Source of the DNA: a virus
Reading direction: 5' to 3' (one strand)
IMG/VR virus record: IMGVR_UViG_3300033388_000404
Span: 1 to 32,467 of that record
Length of the DNA: 32,467 bases
In this document: positions 1-7,072 of the stretch, piece by piece
How positions within the stretch are numbered: the first letter of the stretch is position 1
How the letters are laid out: the number at the start of each line of letters is the position of its first letter
Position numbers and translations under genes: made by a program
The notes under the pieces: generated by a model
What the model was told of the DNA's origin: nothing
What the model saw: only the letters and a program-made list of their open reading frames with translations
Database searches by the model: none

Positions 1-1
1 A

Positions 2-136
2 GGTTTATTAATTCTTACTTATGTACATAGAGTTGAAGTAAGGCAATATAAGAAGCAAATAAAAGAACTCAAAAAACCACAAAAAGAATTAGTAATTAAA
101 GAGTTAAACAAACTTATTAAATCCTTAGAAGAATGA
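2..136 (+). CDS. C-terminal end of a small, possibly membrane-anchored coiled-coil protein (partial)
   Basis: The frame is open from the left edge and ends at TGA 134-136, giving 44 codons. The visible part begins with a hydrophobic run (GLLILTYV) followed by a strongly Lys/Glu-rich stretch (KKQIKELKK, KELNKLIKSLEE) that should form a helix or coiled coil. This looks like the end of a membrane span with a short cytoplasmic helix, as in many small phage membrane proteins. The stop codon overlaps the ATG of the next gene (ATGA), so the two are probably translationally coupled. The start lies outside the window and no family is recognised. Confidence 0.55.
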   Translation, partial: GLLILTYVHRVEVRQYKKQIKELKKPQKELVIKELNKLIKSLEE

Positions 137-137
137 A
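117..137 (+). repeat. 21-bp direct repeat at a gene junction, copy 1
   Basis: Bases 117-137 are identical to bases 289-309. This copy covers the last codons and TGA stop of the first gene and the ATG of the 55-aa gene. The two copies are 172 bp apart, almost exactly one small gene. Confidence 0.8.
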
Positions 138-300
138 TTATATTACAAAAATGAGTATAGTAGATAAGATTACTTTGCTAAATGAAATAAAAAAAAATCA
201 ATCAACACTTAAAAAACAATGGAGTAATGAGAAAGTAGAATGGTTAGAGCGTTTAATTATACTTCAATTAAAAATATTAGGTAGCAAATTAAATCCTTAG
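133..300 (+). CDS. Small hypothetical protein, 55 aa
   Basis: An ATG at 133-135 overlapping the previous stop opens a 55-codon frame ending at TAG 298-300. The product is Lys/Leu/Ile-rich, starts MNYITKMSIVDKI and is predicted mostly helical (for example VEWLERLIILQLKILG, an amphipathic helix). A second in-frame ATG follows six codons later and could be the true start. The gene sits between two copies of a 21-bp direct repeat that also form its borders. No family is recognised. Support is the tight ATGA junction and the lack of any other gene in this interval. Confidence 0.5.
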   Translation: MNYITKMSIVDKITLLNEIKKNQSTLKKQWSNEKVEWLERLIILQLKILGSKLNP

Positions 301-309
301 AAGAATGAA
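289..309 (+). repeat. 21-bp direct repeat at a gene junction, copy 2
   Basis: Identical to 117-137. Here the repeat covers the end of the 55-aa gene, where the bases are read in a different frame so that the internal TAG (298-300) is the stop, and the ATG (305-307) of the following NUMOD1-like gene. Confidence 0.8.
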
Positions 310-739
310 AAATACTAAAAAGAAAGTATATCAGTATACTAAAGAAGGTAAGTTCTTAAAGCAGTGGGACTGTAAAAGAGAACTTGTTCTTCATTATTTT
401 CCTCAATACAACGGCAATCACCCAGTACTAAGAAATAATGATGTGGAATACCTAAAGCAAGATAACACTGTTATAGCTATCACTAGAATAGGTAGAGATA
501 GAGTGTTAGAATTTGTTAAAAGAAAACTTAATCCTTATGTAAATCGTCCTAAAGGAGGAGGAGAGATATCAGATAAAGGCGTAGAAGTCTTAAATATGGA
601 TAATGAAGTTATCGCTACATTTAAAGACTATGATATAGCCTATAAGATGTTAAACATACCCAAAGGAACACTATTCAATAGACTACAAAAAGCAAAAAGA
701 TTCGGTAAAGACGGATTATTATTTAAATTAAAAGATTAA
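305..739 (+). CDS. NUMOD1-like DNA-binding protein without a nuclease domain
   Basis: The 144-aa protein has two segments matching the NUMOD1 pattern: a short beta hairpin ending in a Gly or Asn turn, then a helix-turn-helix. The first is at about residues 8-30 (VYQYTKEGKFLKQW). The second, clearer one is at about 93-126 (VEVLNMDNEVIATF, then DIAYKMLNIPKGTLFNRL). NUMOD1 modules normally form the DNA-binding tail of HNH or GIY-YIG homing endonucleases. Here no HNH or GIY-YIG catalytic motif is visible and the protein is short, so it is probably a stand-alone DNA-binding protein or a remnant that lost its nuclease. The start ATG follows the previous stop by four bases. The call comes from pattern recognition only. 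Confidence 0.55.
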   Translation: MKNTKKKVYQYTKEGKFLKQWDCKRELVLHYFPQYNGNHPVLRNNDVEYLKQDNTVIAITRIGRDRVLEFVKRKLNPYVNRPKGGGEISDKGVEVLNMDNEVIATFKDYDIAYKMLNIPKGTLFNRLQKAKRFGKDGLLFKLKD

Positions 740-741
740 AA

Positions 742-1266
742 ATGAAATCAAAGACTACATTAAAAAGAGAAGAAAGAATAACTAAATTTTTAGAAGAGTT
801 AAAAGATACTTGCGCTAGAGGCGATGTGTTTAAGTTTGGAGTTAAAGGTAATGAATACGGGTTACATGCTTCGAAGTATAATCATGTTAAAAACACTTAC
901 GTAAAAAGTACTGATATTCCTAAAGTATTTAAATGGAGCACCAGAAAGTCTATAAAAACTATAGCTGAAGAAGTAGCAGCTCCTGTATCTAAGTTTAAAA
1001 TAGTTAAAGCTACTACATTTAAACCTACTAAAACTGTATTAGAAACCCCTAAAGCTATAGGTAAAGAGTTTGATAATCAAATGTCTATGAACTTTGAAGA
1101 AAAGGGAGTAAAGAAAATTGTTAAAAAGATGACTCCTAAAGCTAAAGTAACTATTACTTTAAAAGAAGTACAGGGTAAGAGTGTACGTACAGTAGAGCAT
1201 ACTGTAGATGCATCTAGATTTAACTTATCTGATGTAGAAAGCTCTATTCAGAATTTTGTACTGTGA
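742..1266 (+). CDS. Lys-rich hypothetical protein, 174 aa
   Basis: Starts two bases after the upstream stop and ends in a TGA that overlaps the GTG start of the helicase gene. The protein is very basic, with many Lys-Thr and Lys-Lys pairs. Its N-terminal 80 residues look globular (DVFKFGVKGNEYG, then a basic STRKSIKTIAEE helix). Its middle is a Pro/Thr/Lys-rich linker (about 85-110) and its end is a beta-rich segment (KVTITLKEVQGKSVRTVEH). No known domain is recognised. Basic charge and coupling to an SF2 helicase suggest a nucleic-acid-binding partner, which is an inference from context. Confidence 0.6.
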   Translation: MKSKTTLKREERITKFLEELKDTCARGDVFKFGVKGNEYGLHASKYNHVKNTYVKSTDIPKVFKWSTRKSIKTIAEEVAAPVSKFKIVKATTFKPTKTVLETPKAIGKEFDNQMSMNFEEKGVKKIVKKMTPKAKVTITLKEVQGKSVRTVEHTVDASRFNLSDVESSIQNFVL

Positions 1267-2549
1267 ACAAGAATCTAATTAAAGATAAGATACAAAGAGA
1301 GTGCTTAAACATTTGGTATAAAGCTGGGTGTAAGGGCACTCTCGAATTGCCAACAGGTGTTGGTAAAAGTAGAACAGGTGTACTTGCTATAGAATATATA
1401 TTTAAGATTATTGAAAGTCCTAAGATATTAATACTTACTCCTACTCAAATTATTAGAGATGATGGTTGGAAAGACGAGTTTAAGAAATGGGGCCTTAATA
1501 AACTATATAAGAACATAGAAACATCATGTATACAGACAGCGTGTAAGTTAGAAGGTAATTCATACGACTTAGTCGTAGCAGATGAAATTCATAACTATAT
1601 ACCTGTAGAAGAAGGATATGTTTATTATAAATTCTTTGAAAATAATAATATAGATAGATTACTAGGATTAAGTGCTTCTATAGAAGAAGATTTACTACCT
1701 AAGCTTAATTTAATAGCTCCTATTGTGTACACAATGAGTATTAATAAAGCAGTAGATTTAGGATTAGTATCTCCTTTTAAAGTATTTAATATTCCAGTAG
1801 AACTAACTATGTTTGAACAGTTAGATTACGAAGATGCAGATAAGTTATTTAAGAAAACATTTAGTATCTTTGAACATGATTTAAAACTTATGTTTACTTG
1901 TTTAAAGAATAAGAAAACATTTAGACAACACCTACTATCTTATTTTAATATGACTAACGCCTCTCCGGATGAGAAAGCGTCTTTATTTCAGCAGTATGAT
2001 TCTTACGCATATGTTTGTAATAAAGCAATGAGAGATAGAAAATCAATACTGTACAATGCAGCTAATAAACTAACAATAGTCAAAAACCTATCAGATCTAT
2101 TTAAAGATAAAAAGGGCTTAGTGTTTAGTGAAACAGCAGAATTTGCAGATCAAGTACAGAAATTAATTGGAGATACGTGTGTCTCTGAACATTCAAAAGT
2201 AAAGCCACCTTCTAAACGAAAGAAAAACATAGCTAAATTCCAAGATGGAAGAACTAAAGTAAACAGAATATCTACCGTACGAAGTCTTAATGAGGGCGCT
2301 AATTTAAAAGGAGTAGAGTTTATAATTGTTGCATCAGGAACTAGTAAGCTTAAATCATTTCTACAAAGAACAGGACGTTCTATTAGATTTGAAGACGGTA
2401 AGAATGCTACAGTTATTCGATTGTTTGTTAAAGGCTCACAAGAAGAAAAGTGGATGAGATCATCCCAAGAAGGCTATTTTGTAACAGATATGAATAGCTG
2501 GAAAGACGTTATACCTCATATAGAGAAACGCAATAGACAGAATCCATGA
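1263..2549 (+). CDS. Superfamily 2 DEAD/DEIH-type helicase
   Basis: The 428-aa protein has the ordered motifs of an SF2 helicase: motif I PTGVGKS (residues 30-36), motif Ia around ILTPTQ (56-62), motif II DEIH (107-110), motif III SAS (137-139) and motif VI QRTGRSIR (368-375) with the arginine finger. It would use ATP to translocate on or unwind nucleic acid. The compact two-lobe layout without large insertions resembles phage UvsW-like or type III restriction-like helicases more than Snf2 proteins. The start is GTG at 1263-1265, overlapping the preceding TGA, because there is no upstream in-frame ATG and motif I lies only 30 residues in. It probably works in replication or recombination, such as fork remodelling. 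The exact substrate cannot be told from sequence. Confidence 0.88.
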   Translation: MNKNLIKDKIQRECLNIWYKAGCKGTLELPTGVGKSRTGVLAIEYIFKIIESPKILILTPTQIIRDDGWKDEFKKWGLNKLYKNIETSCIQTACKLEGNSYDLVVADEIHNYIPVEEGYVYYKFFENNNIDRLLGLSASIEEDLLPKLNLIAPIVYTMSINKAVDLGLVSPFKVFNIPVELTMFEQLDYEDADKLFKKTFSIFEHDLKLMFTCLKNKKTFRQHLLSYFNMTNASPDEKASLFQQYDSYAYVCNKAMRDRKSILYNAANKLTIVKNLSDLFKDKKGLVFSETAEFADQVQKLIGDTCVSEHSKVKPPSKRKKNIAKFQDGRTKVNRISTVRSLNEGANLKGVEFIIVASGTSKLKSFLQRTGRSIRFEDGKNATVIRLFVKGSQEEKWMRSSQEGYFVTDMNSWKDVIPHIEKRNRQNP

Positions 2550-2585
2550 AGGAGACTGCTATAATTTAAAAAAGAATAAAATTAA

Positions 2586-2912
2586 ATGAGTGAATTATTA
2601 TTTATCCCAGGCCAAGAAGTAAAATACAAATCTCAAAGCGCTGCGGGAGTAGATATGCGTAAAACAGTAGTAGTAGGATTTCAAGATGTACATGAAAATT
2701 TATGGGAAAGACAATACTGTGATATTACAAAATCTATGCGTCCACGAAGAGTTAATCCTGGAAACGGGGTAGCTGAAGATAGGTATGTAATAGAGCATTT
2801 CTATGGGTGGAACCCAAGTAATCAAAAAGGATTAAATCCTGATTTAGACTTAAGTTTAAACAGGAGATATGAATTTGCTTTTGAATCTGAGTTATCAGAT
2901 ATAGATGCCTAA
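2586..2912 (+). CDS. Hypothetical protein, 108 aa
   Basis: The ATG at 2586 follows a 36-bp AT-rich gap after the helicase. The protein has a beta-strand-rich start (LFIPGQEVKYKS, then TVVVGFQDV) that resembles a small SH3-like barrel, a GWNP segment near residue 74 and an acidic tail (ESELSDIDA). No family is recognised. The last eight bases overlap the start of the zinc-ribbon gene, indicating coupled translation. Confidence 0.6.
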   Translation: MSELLFIPGQEVKYKSQSAAGVDMRKTVVVGFQDVHENLWERQYCDITKSMRPRRVNPGNGVAEDRYVIEHFYGWNPSNQKGLNPDLDLSLNRRYEFAFESELSDIDA

Positions 2913-3105
2913 GTGGAAGTCTAGTAAACTTCCTATCACGGGATGCCCTGTTTGTATAGGTGACGGTCATATTCACGGAGAATATTGCACTACATGTAAT
3001 GGAACAGGGTATTTTGAGACTAAAGGCAATCATGCACTAAATGCAAGTACAATTAACGATAGAATTAGTAAAAGTATAAAAAATGGTAGTACAAATAAGC
3101 GTTGA
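2905..3105 (+). CDS. Small zinc-ribbon protein (DnaJ-type CxxCxGxG)
   Basis: The 66-aa protein carries two Cys pairs, C14-x-x-C17 followed by GDG and C28-x-x-C31 followed by GTG. This spacing and the glycine pattern match half of a DnaJ-type zinc-finger repeat. Such mini-proteins are common in phages and bind one zinc ion; their partners are usually unknown. The start overlaps the previous gene by eight bases and the end overlaps the next by 23 bases. The tail is basic and Asn/Ser-rich (SKSIKNGSTNKR). Zinc binding is well supported by the motif, but the biological role is not known. Confidence 0.7.
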   Translation: MPKWKSSKLPITGCPVCIGDGHIHGEYCTTCNGTGYFETKGNHALNASTINDRISKSIKNGSTNKR

Positions 3106-3658
3106 AGATGCAATTGATGCAGGCCTTACCGGTACCCAGTATATACTATTAGAGATGTTAAGAGTTAGGAATAATAAACTGATTAGAAAGTATATAGATT
3201 TTGATCCTACAGCTAAGCAAGACTTACAAAGACTTAAAGAGCTAGGATTTATTCTTAAACTAGATAAAACAGGATATTTAATTAACCATAAGCTATGCAG
3301 CTCTATACTAGATTTAGAAGATAATCTGTTTTGGGAAGTGTTTAGCACATACCCTTTAAAAGTGTATAATGGTAACGTTACTAGGATTCTTAGGAGTTCT
3401 AGTCCGGATGCTAAAGAGGCCTTAGCGTGTCTTAAAAAGTACAAAAGTAAAGTAAAGACTCTTGTTAAACATAGACATGTAATGAAGTGTTTACAAGCAG
3501 AACTTGCTATGAGAAAGAAGGAAAAGAACCTTGGATATATGAAAAAATTAGTAACCTGGTTAAATCAAAATGCTTGGGAAGAATACGAAAGCATTGCGAC
3601 AGAAGCAGGTAATTCAAACATAATTAATACAGAGATTCATGGCGGAAAGCTTATATAA
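3083..3658 (+). CDS. Probable replication helicase loader / DnaD-like protein
   Basis: The 191-aa protein has an N-terminal region (about 1-70) with the look of a winged helix: TGTQYILLEMLRVRNN, then a helix, then a beta hairpin ending in GFILKLDKTGYLI. Its C-terminal helical region ends in YMKKLVTWLNQNAWEEY (about 152-168), close to the fixed-spacing 'xxxWLNxxxWE' ending seen in phage DnaD-like and replisome-organiser proteins. It overlaps the next gene, a DnaB-type helicase, by 20 bp, which is the classic loader-helicase arrangement. Function would be recruiting or loading the helicase on DNA. Family membership is inferred from these patterns and the position. Confidence 0.6.
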   Translation: MVVQISVEDAIDAGLTGTQYILLEMLRVRNNKLIRKYIDFDPTAKQDLQRLKELGFILKLDKTGYLINHKLCSSILDLEDNLFWEVFSTYPLKVYNGNVTRILRSSSPDAKEALACLKKYKSKVKTLVKHRHVMKCLQAELAMRKKEKNLGYMKKLVTWLNQNAWEEYESIATEAGNSNIINTEIHGGKLI

Positions 3659-4625
3659 AGGCTTACCTGTTAGATCTATTAACCATGTTGCACTAGAAGC
3701 AACTAAGTATATAGATGATAGACGTAAAGGTAATGTTATATCACTTAAAACTCCTTGGAAAAAGTACAATGATGTATCTATGGGCGGTGTAGAGTGGTAT
3801 ACAATGCATACAATAGCAGGAGCTAGTGGTAGTGGTAAGACTGCTATCTTAAACGAACTAGAAACTGGATTAATTGAACTTAACCCTCAAGAAGACCTAG
3901 AAGTACTTAGTTTTAACTTCGAGATGTTAGCTAGAAACTTAGTATCTAGAAAATACTCTAAGCAATTAGGTAGAACAGTGCAACAACTACATAGTGGTTC
4001 TGATGATTATGAAGTTACTGATGATGATTTTCATAAAATCTTAGCAGCTCAAGAAAAAGTCAGAAAGCTACCTATATTCTATGTAGATGAAGCCGGTACA
4101 GTGGAAGATATAAAGCGAACTATAGTAAACTTTGCTAAAAAGAATCCCGATAAAGGCTTAGTAGTTACACTGGATCATGCCGTTTTAGTAAACGGTAAAC
4201 AGGGTGAGATGGAAAGACGGATCTTAGTAGACCTTACTAAGATGTTTAAACAAGCAATGAAGTATTTTGCTAAAATTAACAAGAGGTTTTCTGTAATTCT
4301 ATTATCTCAAATGAATAGAAATATAGAAGAGATGGAACGTATAGGAGAACCTGGACAACAAAACTACCCACAGAAGAGAGATATCTTTGGTGGTGATGCT
4401 TTGTATCAGATGAGTGACGTTGTTATGGTAACAATGAATCCTTTTCAGTTAGGTTTAGAAATGTACGGACCTCATAGATGGACAACTAAAGGAAGGTTGT
4501 ATTGGCATTTCTTAAAAGTTCGTGAAGGTGAACCTGTTATAGGCGCTATGCAGAATAAACTCTTTGTTAATGAAGTAAAAGACTTAGATCTTACTAACCA
4601 AGCAATAGATTTAAACAATGGATAA
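3639..4625 (+). CDS. DnaB-type replicative helicase (RecA-fold ATPase core only)
   Basis: The 328-aa protein shows the RecA-like core of DnaB helicases: Walker A GASGSGKT (61-68), the motif carrying the catalytic glutamate NFEM (93-96), Walker B VVTLDH (175-180), and the SQMNR segment (223-227) matching the SQLNR motif of DnaB. A late GGDALYQMSDVVM segment matches the usual DnaB pattern before the C-terminal strands. It would unwind DNA at the fork as a hexamer. Typical DnaB is about 450-470 aa with an N-terminal helical domain. Here only about 40 residues precede the core, so the primase-binding domain is missing or supplied by another protein. It overlaps both neighbours. Confidence 0.85.
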   Translation: MAESLYKGLPVRSINHVALEATKYIDDRRKGNVISLKTPWKKYNDVSMGGVEWYTMHTIAGASGSGKTAILNELETGLIELNPQEDLEVLSFNFEMLARNLVSRKYSKQLGRTVQQLHSGSDDYEVTDDDFHKILAAQEKVRKLPIFYVDEAGTVEDIKRTIVNFAKKNPDKGLVVTLDHAVLVNGKQGEMERRILVDLTKMFKQAMKYFAKINKRFSVILLSQMNRNIEEMERIGEPGQQNYPQKRDIFGGDALYQMSDVVMVTMNPFQLGLEMYGPHRWTTKGRLYWHFLKVREGEPVIGAMQNKLFVNEVKDLDLTNQAIDLNNG

Positions 4626-5052
4626 AAAAGAAAAAGGACTTAAGTTCGATGGAATAGACGGAGGTGAGATGAAGCTTCGCTATGATTTAATGCCTCCTCA
4701 TGCACTTGAAGGGGTTGTTAAAGTAATAACATACGGTGCTAAAAAGTATGCTCCTAATAACTGGAAATTTGTATCAAAAGACAGGTATATTGCAGCAGCA
4801 TACAGACATTTAGAAGCTTATCGCAAAGGAGAGTATTTAGACGAAGAAAGTAAGCTAGAGCATATTCATCATGCTATGACCTGTTTAACTTTTATATCAG
4901 AGTTAGATAGGTTTGAAGGTAAAAAGCAAGAAGAGTACTTTGATAGAGGTATAATTATTACTAAAAGTAATGTTCAAAAGTCTTCAACAGGGCACGGAGA
5001 GTTGCATATCTATACGCCTATTTCAGAACGTAAAGAAGAAAGTAAAAAGTAA
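4618..5052 (+). CDS. dATP/dGTP diphosphohydrolase-like protein (DUF5664 type)
   Basis: The 144-aa protein has the signature of the phage dATP/dGTP diphosphohydrolase N-terminal family: GLKFDG (7-12), RYDLMPPHALEGV (21-33), TYGAKKYAPNNW (38-49), YRHLEAYRKGE (62-72) and DEESKLEHIHHA (75-86). The Asp/Glu/His residues in the last two helices are the likely metal-binding site of this all-alpha MazG-like fold. Members hydrolyse purine deoxynucleoside triphosphates, and some belong to phages that alter their dNTP pool. No aminoadenine-synthesis gene (PurZ) is seen here, so a base-replacement role is not supported. The C-terminal 40 residues are a charged tail. The gene overlaps the helicase gene by eight bases. 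Confidence 0.75.
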   Translation: MDKKEKGLKFDGIDGGEMKLRYDLMPPHALEGVVKVITYGAKKYAPNNWKFVSKDRYIAAAYRHLEAYRKGEYLDEESKLEHIHHAMTCLTFISELDRFEGKKQEEYFDRGIIITKSNVQKSSTGHGELHIYTPISERKEESKK

Positions 5053-5074
5053 ATAATTAAAATAAAAATAAAAT
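5053..5074 (+). promoter_or_regulatory. A-rich translation leader upstream of the Sak4-like gene
   Basis: The 22-bp gap is almost all A and T and has no Shine-Dalgarno sequence. A-rich unstructured leaders drive translation in Bacteroidota. No promoter element is visible. Confidence 0.35.
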
Positions 5075-5740
5075 ATGAGTAATGCGATTTTAGTATTAGG
5101 AAAGACTGGATCTGGTAAATCTACATCTGTAGAAACACTGAACCCAGAAGAGACATTTATGATTAATGTAGTAGGTAAAGACTTACCGTTTAGAGGAGGT
5201 AAAAAGAAGTATTCTGCAGAGAAGAAAAACTACTTTGAAGCTAGTAACTATGCAAAGATTCTAAATGTAATGAAGAGTGTTAATGATAAAGCTCCTCACA
5301 TTAAGACTTTGATAATAGATGACATGCAGTATATCATGAGTTATGAGTTCATGACTTCTAATACATCTGGATTTGATAAGTTTAATGAGATTGCAGAACA
5401 TATGTTTGCTATCATTAATCTTGCTAAAAACATGAGAGATGATTTAGAAGTTATCTTCTTAGCACATACAGAAGAGAATGTAGACTCTATGGGTCAGAAA
5501 AGTTACAAGATTAAGACTATCGGTAAATTGCTAGACGACAAGATTACTATCGAAGGTCTATTTACTATTGTACTAATGGCTGAGCAAAGAGAAGTAGGTA
5601 TGGAAACACAGTTCGGATTTAGAACTCGTGGTACAGTTAGAGACACTGTAAAGTCTCCAAAAGGTATGTTTGAAGAAGAATACATACCAAATGATTTAAA
5701 ACTTGTTATAGATAAAATTAAAGAATATAACGAAGGATAA
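5075..5740 (+). CDS. Sak4-like P-loop ATPase (single-strand annealing / recombination)
   Basis: The 221-aa protein has Walker A GKTGSGKST (9-17), Walker B TLIIDDM (78-84), and the later pattern of the AAA_24/Sak4 group: VIFLAHTEE, then KIKTIGKLLDDKI, then LFTIVLMAE. Sak4 proteins are short RecA/Rad51-like recombinases of phages that help single-strand annealing together with the phage SSB. That fits well, because an SSB gene follows two genes downstream and a RusA-like resolvase and a PD-(D/E)XK nuclease lie further on. Length matches the family. A plain AAA-type nucleotide-binding protein is the main alternative. Confidence 0.75.
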   Translation: MSNAILVLGKTGSGKSTSVETLNPEETFMINVVGKDLPFRGGKKKYSAEKKNYFEASNYAKILNVMKSVNDKAPHIKTLIIDDMQYIMSYEFMTSNTSGFDKFNEIAEHMFAIINLAKNMRDDLEVIFLAHTEENVDSMGQKSYKIKTIGKLLDDKITIEGLFTIVLMAEQREVGMETQFGFRTRGTVRDTVKSPKGMFEEEYIPNDLKLVIDKIKEYNEG

Positions 5741-5790
5741 TTTAAAAATTAAGAATTAATAAAAACCAAACACATTTAAAAATAAATATT
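5741..5790 (+). promoter_or_regulatory. 50-bp A-rich leader
   Basis: Gap between the Sak4-like gene and the 198-aa gene, almost wholly A and T with several AAATA runs. No TTTG/TAnnTTTG promoter and no Shine-Dalgarno sequence could be found. It is probably a strong translation leader; a promoter is possible but not shown. Confidence 0.35.
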
Positions 5791-6387
5791 ATGCAATTAC
5801 ACGGAAAAGTAGTAAGCCCAAACAGATTAAACTTAAACGGAAACCCAGAAATCTTAGTAAACTCTAAGAGTGGTAGAATTACATTGTCTTCAGCAGTAAC
5901 TTCTAAGTTAGGAGAAGAAGTAGCAATCGGATTCGGATATGATCCAGCTAAAGAGCAAGGACATCCTGTATTCTTGTACGTAACTCAAGACGGATGTAAA
6001 GTAGGTAAAAGCGGTGCAGTATCTAATAAATTTCACGCTACAGAATTAAGAAGTGCGTTTGCAGGAGAAGAAGGAATGACTCCGGAAATTACTAGACTTA
6101 AACTATCTGTAGATATGGAAAACACTGTAGAATACGAAGGTATTACATTGTATCCTGTATCTTTCTCTGAAGCTTTAGCTAACTTAACTAGAACTAAGAA
6201 AGTTAAAGAAGAAGTTAAACCTGAAGCCGTAGCTCCATGTGCAGCTCATGAGATCGCTAATCAAGATTTAGAAGAAAGAGCAGAGTTAGACACAAGAGAA
6301 GAAGATGAAACTACTCCATCTACAGGTAATATGACTAGAAATCAGACACTTTTAGAATCTGAAACAGAATTTAACCCTTACATGTAA
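5791..6387 (+). CDS. Hypothetical protein, 198 aa, between the Sak4-like and SSB genes
   Basis: The first 130 residues look like a globular beta-rich domain (QLHGKVVSPNRLNLNG, SGRITLSSAVTSKLG at 28-42, then VFLYVTQDGCKVG). The remainder is a long acidic, low-complexity tail (NQDLEERAELDTREEDE). The SGRITLSSAVTSKLG segment slightly recalls AbrB-type swapped-hairpin DNA-binding strands, but this is a weak resemblance and I do not assign it. The gene has its own A-rich leaders on both sides, like the SSB gene that follows, which suggests strong expression and a stoichiometric DNA-binding or accessory role. No family is recognised. Confidence 0.7.
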   Translation: MQLHGKVVSPNRLNLNGNPEILVNSKSGRITLSSAVTSKLGEEVAIGFGYDPAKEQGHPVFLYVTQDGCKVGKSGAVSNKFHATELRSAFAGEEGMTPEITRLKLSVDMENTVEYEGITLYPVSFSEALANLTRTKKVKEEVKPEAVAPCAAHEIANQDLEERAELDTREEDETTPSTGNMTRNQTLLESETEFNPYM

Positions 6388-6447
6388 TAAGTACCCAGAA
6401 GTAAATAATAATTAATAGTAAAAAATAAAATCAATAAAATAAATAAT
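6388..6447 (+). promoter_or_regulatory. 60-bp A-rich leader upstream of the SSB gene
   Basis: The longest gap inside the rightward block up to this point. It is almost all A and T, rich in AAATAA runs, and has no Shine-Dalgarno sequence. An A-rich unstructured leader before an abundant protein fits Bacteroidota translation signals. No promoter motif could be identified. Confidence 0.4.
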
Positions 6448-7071
6448 ATGTTAGACTTAAACAACGCAGAAATTAAAGCAGAAGGAAAATCAGGTAAATT
6501 CGACCCATCTAAAATCTTTGGTTACACAGTAGTAGAAGATAATCAAATCGTTAGAACGTTAGACAATGTGTTAATCTCTGGTTTTGAGACAGGAGAAACT
6601 AATACTGGTACTAAGTTTTTAGATATTAAACTTAAAGATACTTTAGGTAACGAAGCTAACATGAGAGAATATGAGCCAGACTCTACTAGACCTGACTTTG
6701 CTAAAAAAAGCACTAGTCAAATTACTAGACTGAAGCATATTCTTACTAAGTATGTACCTGAAGGAACTCCTCTTCCAGCTGCTGCAGATTTCCCTGCGTT
6801 ATGGGAAGGTGTTAAGCAAATGTTAATTGCAAATCAGTGTAACGCTAAGCCAGTTAGACTTAAGTTAGTTTATAATGATAAAGGTTATTTAACTGTGCCT
6901 AAATATGTACCGTTTATGGAACAAATGTCTATTCCTGTAGCAGATTCTAAACTTAGATTGAATCCTGGGTTTGACAGTTTAACTAGACCTATGGCAGATA
7001 AACCAGAAGCAGCATTTGGAGCACCAGCAGGAGCAGATGACGCAACAGATGACGGAGATTTGCCTTTCTAA
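6448..7071 (+). CDS. ssb: Single-stranded DNA-binding protein with acidic C-terminal tip
   Basis: The 207-aa protein ends in DDATDDGDLPF. This is the acidic tip ending in hydrophobic-Pro-Phe that bacterial and phage SSBs use to recruit partners. The body is consistent with an OB fold, with strands around NVLISGFETGETNTGTKFLDI and PVRLKLVYNDKGYLTVPKY, but the OB fold itself cannot be proven by eye. It would coat single-stranded DNA during replication and interact with the Sak4-like ATPase and primase. The gene lies directly before the primase gene, with no gap. The divergent body is usual for Bacteroidota phage SSBs. Confidence 0.75.
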   Translation: MLDLNNAEIKAEGKSGKFDPSKIFGYTVVEDNQIVRTLDNVLISGFETGETNTGTKFLDIKLKDTLGNEANMREYEPDSTRPDFAKKSTSQITRLKHILTKYVPEGTPLPAAADFPALWEGVKQMLIANQCNAKPVRLKLVYNDKGYLTVPKYVPFMEQMSIPVADSKLRLNPGFDSLTRPMADKPEAAFGAPAGADDATDDGDLPF

Positions 7072-7072
7072 G

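Noticed and set aside
2752-3444. Leftward ORFs opposite the small-gene cluster
   Set aside because: They lie antisense to well-supported overlapping rightward genes, including the zinc-ribbon gene, and show no domain.
5791-6387. AbrB-like DNA-binding domain in the 198-aa protein
   Set aside because: Only one short strand pattern (SGRITLSSAVTSKLG) fits; the rest of the protein does not resemble the family.
5741-6447. Bacteroidota-type promoters (TTTG, TAnnTTTG) in the A-rich gaps
   Set aside because: No TTTG element at proper spacing was found; the gaps are better described as translation leaders.
7016-7072. Upstream ATG for the primase
   Set aside because: Would overlap the SSB gene by 56 bp and add a Gln/Met/Thr-rich stretch that is simply the SSB tail in another frame.
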